From an uncultured Acetatifactor sp. (GTDB taxonomy: Bacteria; Bacillota; Clostridia; Lachnospirales; Lachnospiraceae), in assembly GCA_947589075.1 (NCBI GenBank), contig CANQBS010000001.1:1-64000 (forward strand): a stretch of DNA of 64,000 nt, given 5' to 3'. The position numbers were made by a program, and so were the translations under genes. Below, piece by piece: positions 38,051 to 46,056 of the stretch (the first letter of the stretch is position 1; the number at the start of each line of letters is the position of its first letter). The notes beneath the pieces are model-generated. The model was not told the DNA's origin. It ran no database searches and worked only from the letters and a program-made list of their open reading frames with translations.

Positions 38051-39568
38051 ATGCAGAACCATGTACTGGATTATTTGGAAAATATTGTAAAGCTGAAGCC
38101 TGACAAGCTGGCTTTTGTGGACGATAGGGAGGCTCTGACCTTCAGGCAGGTTCGGGAATACTGCCGCAGCATCGGCACTTTTCTCCATCAAAAGGGGGTC
38201 TGCCGTCAGCCGGTGGTGGTTTTTATGAACAAGCATCCCAAGGAGATCGCAGCCTTCTTTGGAGTGATCGCCGGGGGTGATTTTTATGTGCCCATCGACG
38301 AGGAAATGCCTGCCGGCAGGATCGAGCTGATCCTGCAGAATGTGAAGCCCCGGGTGCTGATCTGCGATGAGGAAACCAGGGGAAAGGCGGAGAACTTTCA
38401 TACAGAGGGAGAGATCGTGCTGTTCGACGAGATCGCCCGAACCCCTGCGGACGAAGAAGCTCTCCGTGCCATATATGATAAAACCATCGATACCGACCCC
38501 ATTTATATTGTATTTACCTCCGGCTCCACGGGAGTACCCAAGGGGGTGGCGGCGTGCCACCGCTCTGTGCTGGACTATATCGAGCAGCTTTCCGAGGTGC
38601 TGGAATTTAATGAAGATACGGTATTCGGCAACCAGACGCCCCTTTATTTTGACGCCTGTCTGAAGGAGCTGTATCCCACCCTGAAATTCGGAGCCACCAC
38701 CTACCTGATCCCCAGAGAACATTTCCTTTTCCCGGTGAAGCTGGTGGAATATCTGAACGAGCACCGCATCAATACCATTTGCTGGGTGGTGTCGGCGCTG
38801 ACCATGATATCGGCCTTTGGAACCTTCCGCACCGTGAAGCCCCAGTATCTGCGGACTGTGGCCTTTGGAAGCGAGGTATTCCCCATCAAACAGTTTAACC
38901 GTTGGAGGGAGGCGCTGCCGGAGGCGAAGTTCGTCAATCTCTACGGACCCACAGAAGGAACGGGCATGTGCTGTTATTATAAGGTGAATCGGGAGTTTGC
39001 CCCCAATGAAGTGATCCCTATCGGGCGCCCTTTTAAAAATACGGATATCATTCTGCTCAATGAGCGCAATGAGCGGGCGGCGGAGGGAGAAGAGGGAGAG
39101 ATCTGTATCAGGGGAACCTCCGTTACCTTGGGCTATTACCATAACTTTGAGAAAACCAGGGAGGTTTATGTGCAGAATCCGCTGAACAACGCCTACCCTG
39201 AACTGATCTACAGGACCGGGGATCTGGGCCGCTATAATGAATACGGCGAGCTGGTCTTCGCTTCCAGAAAGGATTATCAGATCAAGCATATGGGACACCG
39301 CATCGAGCTGGGAGAGATCGAGGTCAATGTCAATATGCTGGAGGGCGTGAAGATCGCGGGCTGCATTTATGATAACGGAAAGGGACGCATCGTCCTGTAT
39401 TATGTGGGGGATGTGGATGAAAAGGAAATGGCCACTGCCCTGAAGGACAAGCTGCCCCGGTATATGATCCCCAATCATATTATCCGTCTGGAGCAGATGC
39501 CCTTTACCCCCAACGGCAAGATCGACCGGGTGACTCTGCGCAGCCGGTACGCCGCCGGAGAGAAGTAG
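38051..39568 (+). CDS. DltA-like amino-acid adenylating ligase (cluster B)
   Basis: 505 aa, the length of DltA. Core motifs of the adenylation family are present: VFTSGSTGVPKG (A3), FDACLKELYP (A4), NLYGPTEGT (A5), YRTGDLGRY (A7/A8) and PNGKIDR with the catalytic Lys (A10). The Asp in A4 is the residue that binds an alpha-amino group, so an amino acid is the likely substrate. It would activate the acid with ATP and load it on the carrier protein at 42204 or 19271. Which amino acid is unknown; the racemase next door hints at D-Asp, D-Glu or a derivative. Confidence 0.83.
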   Translation: MQNHVLDYLENIVKLKPDKLAFVDDREALTFRQVREYCRSIGTFLHQKGVCRQPVVVFMNKHPKEIAAFFGVIAGGDFYVPIDEEMPAGRIELILQNVKPRVLICDEETRGKAENFHTEGEIVLFDEIARTPADEEALRAIYDKTIDTDPIYIVFTSGSTGVPKGVAACHRSVLDYIEQLSEVLEFNEDTVFGNQTPLYFDACLKELYPTLKFGATTYLIPREHFLFPVKLVEYLNEHRINTICWVVSALTMISAFGTFRTVKPQYLRTVAFGSEVFPIKQFNRWREALPEAKFVNLYGPTEGTGMCCYYKVNREFAPNEVIPIGRPFKNTDIILLNERNERAAEGEEGEICIRGTSVTLGYYHNFEKTREVYVQNPLNNAYPELIYRTGDLGRYNEYGELVFASRKDYQIKHMGHRIELGEIEVNVNMLEGVKIAGCIYDNGKGRIVLYYVGDVDEKEMATALKDKLPRYMIPNHIIRLEQMPFTPNGKIDRVTLRSRYAAGEK

Positions 39569-39604
39569 TATAGGTATTTTAGTGGAAGATGAGGTTTTTG
39601 AAGG

Positions 39605-41200
39605 ATGCTTTTTACTTCCTATGAATTTCTTGGCTTTCTATTGATTTTGTTCCTGCTGTACTATCTGGTGCCGGTAAGGTTCCAGTGGAAGCTGCTTCTG
39701 CTTGCCAGCTATCTGTTTTATTTTCTGGCAAGCCCGATCTACGTGATCTATATTTTCACCACGACGGTGACGATCTATCTCGCCGCCTGTAAGATCGGCA
39801 GGATCTCAGAGGAGCAGAGCGCCTATCTGAAGGAGCATAAGGCGGAGCTGTCCAAGGAGGAAAAAAAGGATTATAAGGCCGGAATGAAGAAACGCCAGTG
39901 GCATTTCCTGCTGGCAGGGCTTTTATTCAACCTGGGAATCCTGGCGGTGGTAAAGTATACGAACTTTGCCATCAGCAACATCAACGGGCTTCTAAAGCTC
40001 TTCGGCAGTCCGGGACAGCTGGACTTCTGGGATATTGCCCTTCCCATGGGAATCTCCTTTTACACCTTTCAGTCCCTGGGATATCTCATCGACGTTTACA
40101 GGGGCGTTGTGCCTGCGGAGAAGAATCCCTTCAAGCTTGCCCTTTTCATCTCCTTCTTCCCCCAGCTGGTTCAGGGTCCCATCAGCCGGTTTGGGGATCT
40201 GTCCAAAAGCCTGTTTGCGGAACACCCCTTCCGGGGAGAGACTGTGGTCAGAGGACTTCAGAGGATTTTGTGGGGCTTCTTTAAAAAGCTGGTGATCGCC
40301 GACAGGATCCTGGTCGGAGTGAATACCATCATCAGGGGTTCCGACCAGTACGCCGGCGCCTATGTATTCCTGGGGATGCTGTTCTACGCCCTGGAGCTTT
40401 ATGCGGACTTTACCGGAGGCATCGATATCACCATCGGCGTGGCCGAAACCATGGGGATTACTGTGAAGGAGAATTTCCTGCAGCCCTATTTTTCCAAATC
40501 CATCAAGGAGTACTGGAGAAGATGGCACATTACCATGGGAACCTGGTTTACGGATTATATTTTTTATCCCATATCCGTGTGTAAGCCCATGCTGAAATTT
40601 TCCCGGTTTTCCCGTTCAAAGTTCGGGGATGCCATAGGAAAGAGGCTGCCGGTGTATCTTTCTTCTTTTGCGGTGTGGTTCGCTACGGGCATCTGGCACG
40701 GCGCCAGCTGGAATTTCATTGTATGGGGTCTGGGCAACTGGGTGGTGATCATGATCTCCCAGGAACTGGAACCGCTGTATGAACGCTTTCATGCCCGGTG
40801 GAAGGTGAAGGATAAATTCTTTTTCCGGCTGTTCCAGGTGATCAGGACGATCCTTCTGATGAGCTGTCTGCGGATGTTTGACTGCTATCGGGACGTTCCC
40901 CTGACATTTAAAATGTTCGGCAGCATGTTCACCCGCTGGAACTGGAATGTGCTCTGGAACGGATCTTTGTTGAACCTGGGGTTATCTGCCCTGGATTACG
41001 GGATTCTGGCAGCGGGTCTGGTGCTGCTGATCACAGTGAGCCTGCTTCAGGTGAAAAAAGGGAGCGTCCGCAGTCTGATCGCGGCAAGGCCCTATCCCGT
41101 CAGGTTTGTGATCTGGTTCGGCCTGTTCCTCATCGTCCTGCTGATGGGCGCATATGGGATCGGCTATGATGAGAGCCAGTTCATATATAATCAATTTTAG
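39605..41200 (+). CDS. MBOAT-family membrane O-acyltransferase (DltB/AlgI-like, cluster B)
   Basis: 531 aa, paralogue of the protein at 19509 over its whole length (start MLFTSYEFLGF against MLFTTYEFMGF, end GYDESQFIYNQF against GYDASQFIYNRF). The active-site His is about residue 365 in GIWHGASWNFIVWG. It lies 36 bp after the ligase gene. It should accept the loaded group from the carrier protein and pass it to an outer acceptor. It is longer than classical DltB. Confidence 0.88.
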   Translation: MLFTSYEFLGFLLILFLLYYLVPVRFQWKLLLLASYLFYFLASPIYVIYIFTTTVTIYLAACKIGRISEEQSAYLKEHKAELSKEEKKDYKAGMKKRQWHFLLAGLLFNLGILAVVKYTNFAISNINGLLKLFGSPGQLDFWDIALPMGISFYTFQSLGYLIDVYRGVVPAEKNPFKLALFISFFPQLVQGPISRFGDLSKSLFAEHPFRGETVVRGLQRILWGFFKKLVIADRILVGVNTIIRGSDQYAGAYVFLGMLFYALELYADFTGGIDITIGVAETMGITVKENFLQPYFSKSIKEYWRRWHITMGTWFTDYIFYPISVCKPMLKFSRFSRSKFGDAIGKRLPVYLSSFAVWFATGIWHGASWNFIVWGLGNWVVIMISQELEPLYERFHARWKVKDKFFFRLFQVIRTILLMSCLRMFDCYRDVPLTFKMFGSMFTRWNWNVLWNGSLLNLGLSALDYGILAAGLVLLITVSLLQVKKGSVRSLIAARPYPVRFVIWFGLFLIVLLMGAYGIGYDESQFIYNQF

Positions 41201-41213
41201 TGAAAAAATATCA

Positions 41214-41351
41214 GGCAATTGCGAAACTGCAGCGTTTGGGACGGCGGAAGTCAATATAGACAAAATCGGGCTCCGAATGCGGTGGCAAGTCGCCCTTATT
41301 TTGTCTATATTGCCTTCCGCCTGTTTTCAAGCCCGGCGTTTTGCAGTTACC
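41214..41351. repeat. 138-bp palindromic element, copy 1
   Basis: A near-palindromic element. The inner arms are 41243-41266 and 41298-41321 (23 of 24 bases pair, with core CAATATAGACAAAAT). The outer ends GGCAATTG and CAGTTACC pair imperfectly. The second copy at 45887 shares nearly all of the sequence. No reading frame is conserved beyond what the palindrome forces. It lies between the MBOAT gene and the lipoprotein gene inside cluster B. It may be a MITE-like element or a structured RNA. Confidence 0.85.
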
Positions 41352-41382
41352 TGAGTACAAACTATGGAAGGAGAGTAACAGG

Positions 41383-41518
41383 AGAAATGACAAGAGAAGT
41401 GTCAAGAGAAATGACAAGAGAAGTGTCAAGAGAAATAACAAGAGAAATGGCAGGAGGAATATCAGGAGAAATGACAAGAGAAATAACAGGAGGAGTATCA
41501 AGAGGAATGACAGGAATG
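41383..41518 (+). repeat. 12-bp tandem repeat carrying a ladder of in-frame start codons
   Basis: About eleven units close to AGAAATGACAAG run into the lipoprotein gene. In its frame, possible starts lie at 41387, 41399, 41411, 41423, 41447, 41471, 41507 and 41516, each preceded by a purine-rich AGAG or AGGAG run. Because 12 is a multiple of 3, unit gain or loss keeps the frame. Confidence 0.85.
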
Positions 41519-42115
41519 TCAAAAGGAAGGAAGACTGCGGCGGCGCTGCTGGCTTTGGTTACGATCATGGCCTTATTGGCAGGCTGCGGCAGTTCGGAGA
41601 ACAACATTGGAAGCGGGGCAAAGGATCAGATTGCCTCAGGCAGTCAGTCCGGTTCCGGGAACCAGGGAAGTTCCGGCACAGAGAATCAGGGGGGACAGAA
41701 CGGGACTCAGAAGGGTTATGTATTTACTTATAAGGATGTGACCATCAGCATGGACGCGGAAGCCGCTCCTCTGGTGGCTGCCCTGGGAGAGCCCAACTCT
41801 TATTTTGAGGCTGCAAGCTGTGCCTTCGAGGGACTGGATAAGATGTATACCTACAGCGGTTTTGAACTGGATACCTATCCCACGGGGGACAAGGATTTTG
41901 TTTCTGCCGTGGTTTTAAAGGATGATTCCGTGGCGACGCCGGAGGGCGTTGTGATCGGGGATTCCAAGTCGAAGCTGGAAAGCGTTTACGGGACGGCCTC
42001 CAGCACCACAGATACGCTGGCGGTTTATGAGAAGGATGGGATGGAGCTGCGTTTTATCTTAAGCGGAGACAGCATTGTATCCATAGAATATATGTCCGGG
42101 GCGGCGCTTCAGTAA
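41516..42115 (+). CDS. Lipoprotein of the dlt-like clusters (cluster B copy)
   Basis: 199 aa from the ATG at 41516. The signal peptide MSKGRKTAAALLALVTIMA ends in the lipobox LLAGC, followed by a Gly/Ser/Gln-rich linker and a globular domain related to that of the protein at 24061. The start is chosen because lipoprotein signals have short N-terminal regions; starts further up the 12-bp repeat would add up to 43 residues of TREV/SREM repeats. The ATG at 41507 is equally possible. The function is unknown, but the gene type is shared by both clusters. Confidence 0.75.
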   Translation: MSKGRKTAAALLALVTIMALLAGCGSSENNIGSGAKDQIASGSQSGSGNQGSSGTENQGGQNGTQKGYVFTYKDVTISMDAEAAPLVAALGEPNSYFEAASCAFEGLDKMYTYSGFELDTYPTGDKDFVSAVVLKDDSVATPEGVVIGDSKSKLESVYGTASSTTDTLAVYEKDGMELRFILSGDSIVSIEYMSGAALQ

Positions 42116-42203
42116 AAACCCTCTTGTATTTTACAGGGAAAGGGTTTAGAATGGTTTCAATCAATAGCGGTGGAGGCGATACCGCAGGAAAGGAATTGAT
42201 ACG

Positions 42204-42434
42204 ATGGAAGATTTATTGGAAATTTTAAGCTCCCTGCATCCGGAAGTAGATTTTGAGACCTGTGATACCCTGGTGGATGACAAGATTTTGGATTCCTTTG
42301 ATATTGTGTCCATTATCTCGGAGATCGAGGATCAGTTTGACGTTGTGATTTCCGCCGAGAAGATCACCCCCCAGAATTTTAACTCCGCAGAGGCGCTGTA
42401 CGCCTTGATTCAGGACTTGGAGGATGAGGACTAA
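42204..42434 (+). CDS. DltC-like carrier protein (cluster B)
   Basis: 76 aa. The phosphopantetheine Ser is about residue 31 in ILDSFDIV. It is a clear paralogue of the carrier at 19271: both begin with a helix ending LHPEVDFET and end with PQNFNSAxALYALIQ. GGAAAGGAATT precedes the ATG. It should carry the product of the ligase at 38051 and deliver it to the MBOAT at 39605. The SGNH-like gene begins seven bases after its stop. Confidence 0.88.
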   Translation: MEDLLEILSSLHPEVDFETCDTLVDDKILDSFDIVSIISEIEDQFDVVISAEKITPQNFNSAEALYALIQDLEDED

Positions 42435-42440
42435 GAAATT

Positions 42441-43478
42441 GTGAAGAGTAAAAAAACCTTGAAGGTGATAGTTTCTGCTATCATTGTTTTCGTGTGTCTG
42501 TTTTTGCTGCAAAGGCTATTGATGCCGAAATATGTGTCGGATATCGTGGAAGGCTCCATGATCGCAGAGTACTATCGGGAAGAGATGGATCATGATGTGG
42601 TCTTTATCGGGGATTGTGAGGTTTATGAAAATTTTTCCCCGAAGGTGCTCTGGGAGGAATATGGCATCAACAGCTATATCCGGGGCAGCGCCCAGCAGCT
42701 GATCTGGCAGTCCTATTATCTGCTGGAGGATACCCTGCGTTATGAGAAGCCTCAGGTGGTGATCTTCAATGTGCTGTCCATGCAGTACAATGAGCCCCAG
42801 AGGGAAGCCTATAACCGGATGACCCTGGAGGGCATGAAGTGGTCCGGAGCCAAGGTGAAGGCCATTCTGGCTTCCATGACGGAGGAAGAGAATTTCTTGG
42901 ATTATGTGTTTCCGATCCTGAGGTATCATTCCCGGTGGAGCGAACTGAAGGGGGAAGACCTGGAGTATCTGTTCAAGCCCCACCAGGTGTCCCACAACGG
43001 ATATTATATGAGGGTGGACGTAAAGCCTGCGGAGAACGTGCCGGAGGGAAAGGTTCTGGCGGATTACAGCTTCGGGGAAAACGCCTATGATTATCTGGAC
43101 AGGTTTACAAAGCTTTGCAAGGAGAATGATATTCAGCTGATCCTCATTAAGGCTCCCAGCCTTTATCCCTACTGGTACGACGAGTGGGAAGCCCAGATGG
43201 AGGAATATGCGGCGGGAAACAATCTTCTGTATATCAACTTCCTGGAACTGGTGGAGGAGACCGGGCTGGATTTCAGCACGGACACCTATGATGGGGGTCT
43301 GCACCTGAATCTGTCGGGAGCGGAAAAGGTCTCCAGATACCTGGGTAAGGTGCTGCAGGAGGAGGGAGTGCCGGATCGGAGGGGCGAGGAAGCTCTGGAG
43401 AAGATCTGGCAGGAAAAGGCAGCGCTTTACGAGCAGGAGAAGGAAGAGCAGTATCTTGCTCTGGAGGCGGAGAGATAG
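42441..43478 (+). CDS. SGNH/DltD-like membrane-anchored protein with Cys at the nucleophile position (cluster B)
   Basis: 345 aa, paralogue of the protein at 23024. A membrane helix near the N-terminus is followed by VVFIGDCEVYENFSP with Cys about residue 59 in the nucleophile position, and by DGGLHLNLSGAEK with Asp about 284 and His about 288. The GTG start lies seven bases after the carrier protein stop. It should act outside the membrane with the MBOAT protein, as DltD does with DltB. At 345 aa it is shorter than typical DltD (about 400 aa). Confidence 0.78.
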   Translation: MKSKKTLKVIVSAIIVFVCLFLLQRLLMPKYVSDIVEGSMIAEYYREEMDHDVVFIGDCEVYENFSPKVLWEEYGINSYIRGSAQQLIWQSYYLLEDTLRYEKPQVVIFNVLSMQYNEPQREAYNRMTLEGMKWSGAKVKAILASMTEEENFLDYVFPILRYHSRWSELKGEDLEYLFKPHQVSHNGYYMRVDVKPAENVPEGKVLADYSFGENAYDYLDRFTKLCKENDIQLILIKAPSLYPYWYDEWEAQMEEYAAGNNLLYINFLELVEETGLDFSTDTYDGGLHLNLSGAEKVSRYLGKVLQEEGVPDRRGEEALEKIWQEKAALYEQEKEEQYLALEAER

Positions 43479-43523
43479 AAAGGTCGAATTCACGGGGCAG
43501 GCCCGTTATGCAGGGGTGTAAAC

Positions 43524-44255
43524 ATGAAATTGTTGATCGTGCGGCATGGAGATCCGGATTATTCCATTGATTCATTGACGGAAAAGGGATGGAGAGAGGC
43601 GAAATATCTGTCCGAACGGCTGACGAAGCTTAAGGTGGCGGCTTTCTATACCTCCCCGTTGGGGAGGGCGAAAGACACCGCCTCTTTTACTTTGCAGAAA
43701 ATGAACCGTACTGCGGAGGAATTTGAATGGCTGAGGGAATTTTCTCCCAGCATTGTGCGACCGGACAGACCTGGCGCCCGTTCCATCTGCTGGGACTGGC
43801 TGCCCGAGGACTGGACCGCTGTCGATGATTTTTATGGGGCAGATTCCTGGTACCGGAATCCCGTCATGGAAGAGGGACGGGTCAGGGAAGAATATGATTG
43901 GGTGACGGAAAATTTTGACCGGCTGCTGGCACGCCATGGTTATGTCCGGGAGGGCAGGCTGTATCGGGCGGAACAGGCCAATAATGACACCATTGTGCTG
44001 TTCTGCCATTTTGGGGTGGAATGTGTCCTGCTATCTCATTTGACAGGCATATCCCCTATGGTGTTATGGCATGCTGCCTGCGCGGCTCCGGCGTCTGTGA
44101 CCACTGTGGTGACGGAGGAAAGAAGGGAAGGAAAAGCGCTTTTTAGGGTGACCTCCTTCGGGGATATTTCCCACTTGTATGTCCATGGAGAGGAACCGGC
44201 CTTCGCGGCAAGGTTCTGCGAAAGCTACGGAAATGAGGACGAGAGGCACGACTGA
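43524..44255 (+). CDS. Histidine phosphatase family protein
   Basis: 243 aa. The N-terminus LLIVRHGDPDYSIDSLTEKGWREA has the RHG motif whose His is phosphorylated during catalysis; a second His lies in VLFCHFGVE. Members dephosphorylate sugars, nucleotides or other small molecules. It is 61 bp ahead of the Nudix-HAD fusion gene, and both may handle nucleotide-like phosphates. The substrate is unknown. Confidence 0.85.
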   Translation: MKLLIVRHGDPDYSIDSLTEKGWREAKYLSERLTKLKVAAFYTSPLGRAKDTASFTLQKMNRTAEEFEWLREFSPSIVRPDRPGARSICWDWLPEDWTAVDDFYGADSWYRNPVMEEGRVREEYDWVTENFDRLLARHGYVREGRLYRAEQANNDTIVLFCHFGVECVLLSHLTGISPMVLWHAACAAPASVTTVVTEERREGKALFRVTSFGDISHLYVHGEEPAFAARFCESYGNEDERHD

Positions 44256-44316
44256 GAGAAATTGGATCCGAAGAGATGGAAGACGAAAAGCGAGTTGGAT
44301 CTGAGAGGAAAACAAA

Positions 44317-45891
44317 ATGACAAATCTGAGTACTTTGTGTTATATAGAACGGGATAATGCGTACTTGATGCTCCATCGCATCAAGAAGAAAAAGGACATC
44401 AATAAGGATAAATGGATCGGCGTGGGGGGACATTTTGAAGCGGGCGAGAGCCCGGAGGAATGTGTCCTCAGGGAAGTGAAGGAAGAGACAGGATATACTT
44501 TGACCAGCTTCCGCTACCGGGGGCTGGTCACCTTTGTGTCTTATACGGACGCCCCGGAGCCGGATATGGAATATATGTCCCTTTTTACGGCGGACGGATT
44601 TGAGGGGGAAGAAATTCCCTGTGATGAGGGGCAGCTTGAGTGGGTTGACAAGGAAGAGGTATGGAAGCTGAAGCTTTGGGAAGGGGACAAGATTTTTTTC
44701 CGGCTTCTGGAGGAAGAGGTGCCATTTTTTTCCCTGAAGCTGGTATATGACCACGACAGGCTTTGCTCTGCGGCGCTGAACGGCAGACCCCTGGAGCTGT
44801 TTGACGTTTTGCGGGAGGACGGTACGAAAAGCGGGATCGTCACGGAACGGGGCGTAGCCCACAGGGAAGGAGCCCTGCATCCCACCGCCCATACCTGGAT
44901 CGTCAGGAAAAAGCCGGGGGGCGCGGATGTCCTTTTGCAGAAACGAAGCGCCTGTAAGGATTCCCATCCGGGATGTTTTGACATCTCATCCGCGGGCCAT
45001 GTGCCGGCAGGGGCGGATTTCCTGGAGACCGCTGTCCGGGAGGCGTATGAAGAGCTGGGGCTTAAGGTTTTGCCGGAGGAACTGACCTGGATCGGAACCA
45101 GGCGCTATGTTTGGGAATCCGAATTTTATAACAGACCCTTTCGGGACAACGAATTTTGTCAGGTTTATGTATATGAAAAGCCTGTGGAGATCGACGGGCT
45201 TACCCTTCAGGAGTCGGAAGTGGAAAGCGTCCTCTGGATGGATTATCAGGATGTGGTGCGGATCGTAAGGGACCGCTCCCTGCCGAACTGCATTTTTGAG
45301 GAAGAGATTTTGATGTTGGGAAAGTATCTGAGGGAACAGGGCTTCATAAGGAGAAACCTGATTCTGTTTACCGACAGCGGCGATACCATTATTGACGAAA
45401 GCACCCAGGTTCTTGACGACAGGGGGATCGTGGTCCATGCGGAGCTGATCCCTCAGGCAGGGGAGGTGCTGCGGGGGCTTTATGAGGAAGGTTTCCGTAT
45501 CGCCCTGGTGGCTGACGGGGAATGGGAGTCCTTCCAGAATGTCTATCGGGAAAATGGTCTGGGGGAATGCTTTGAACAATGGATCGTTTCCGAAAAGGTC
45601 GGGGAACAGAAGCCGGCTGCAGCCATGTTTGAAACCGCCATGGAGAAAATGGGGCTTAGGGATGAGGATAAATTCAGGATCGTTATGGTGGGGAACAACC
45701 TGAAAAAGGATATTGCAGGGGCGAATCGTTTCGGCCTGACTTCCATATGGCTGGACTGGTCCCCCAGATATTTTCACCGGATAGAGGAACCGGACTGGCA
45801 GCCGGACTATATCGTCAGGTCTCCCGGGGAGCTCCTGGAGCTTTTGGATGTTCTGGAAAGCCGCCTGGAAAGCATGGAACCAAACAGGTAA
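44317..45891 (+). CDS. Nudix-Nudix-HAD triple-domain hydrolase
   Basis: 524 aa with three domains. Residues 1-150 are a Nudix domain of MutT type with a complete Nudix box (GHFEAGESPEECVLREVKEETGY). Residues about 160-330 are a second Nudix domain of the isopentenyl-isomerase-like type (SAGHVPAGADFLETAVREAYEEL), in which the first Glu of the box is Ala. Residues about 345-510 are a HAD domain (LFTDSGDTIIDE, KPAAAMF, MVGNNLKKDIAGAN). No frameshift or stop separates them. It may remove and then dephosphorylate damaged or signalling nucleotides. The gene ends inside the palindromic element at 45887. Confidence 0.82.
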   Translation: MTNLSTLCYIERDNAYLMLHRIKKKKDINKDKWIGVGGHFEAGESPEECVLREVKEETGYTLTSFRYRGLVTFVSYTDAPEPDMEYMSLFTADGFEGEEIPCDEGQLEWVDKEEVWKLKLWEGDKIFFRLLEEEVPFFSLKLVYDHDRLCSAALNGRPLELFDVLREDGTKSGIVTERGVAHREGALHPTAHTWIVRKKPGGADVLLQKRSACKDSHPGCFDISSAGHVPAGADFLETAVREAYEELGLKVLPEELTWIGTRRYVWESEFYNRPFRDNEFCQVYVYEKPVEIDGLTLQESEVESVLWMDYQDVVRIVRDRSLPNCIFEEEILMLGKYLREQGFIRRNLILFTDSGDTIIDESTQVLDDRGIVVHAELIPQAGEVLRGLYEEGFRIALVADGEWESFQNVYRENGLGECFEQWIVSEKVGEQKPAAAMFETAMEKMGLRDEDKFRIVMVGNNLKKDIAGANRFGLTSIWLDWSPRYFHRIEEPDWQPDYIVRSPGELLELLDVLESRLESMEPNR

Positions 45892-46025
45892 TTGTGAAAA
45901 TGCAGCTGTCTGGGACGGCGAAAGGCAATATAGACAAAAACGGGCTCCAGATGCAGTGGCAAGTCGCCCTTATTTTGTCTATATTGCCTTCCGCCTGTTT
46001 CCGGGGAAATCGTTTGGCAATTACC
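45887..46025. repeat. 139-bp palindromic element, copy 2
   Basis: Second copy of the element at 41214. The ends are a perfect 8-bp inverted repeat (GGTAATTG 45887-45894, CAATTACC 46018-46025). The inner arms 45917-45939 and 45973-45995 pair at 22 of 23 bases. The stop codon of the Nudix-HAD gene (45889-45891) lies inside the left end, which suggests that the element inserted at or replaced the gene's end. Confidence 0.85.
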
Positions 46026-46056
46026 TACACCAAAGAGGCAGGAGGAATTCTTTGTC

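Noticed and set aside
41214-41351. Small protein reading through the palindromic element, similar at both copies
   Set aside because: The similarity of the translated frames follows from the shared nucleotide palindrome. Starts and stops are not conserved and no ribosome binding site is present.
35564-43478. Calling cluster B a standard D-alanine dltABCD operon
   Set aside because: Gene order differs, the MBOAT and SGNH proteins have atypical lengths, the SGNH nucleophile is Cys and an Asp/Glu-type racemase is present. D-alanine cannot be excluded, so dlt symbols were not given.
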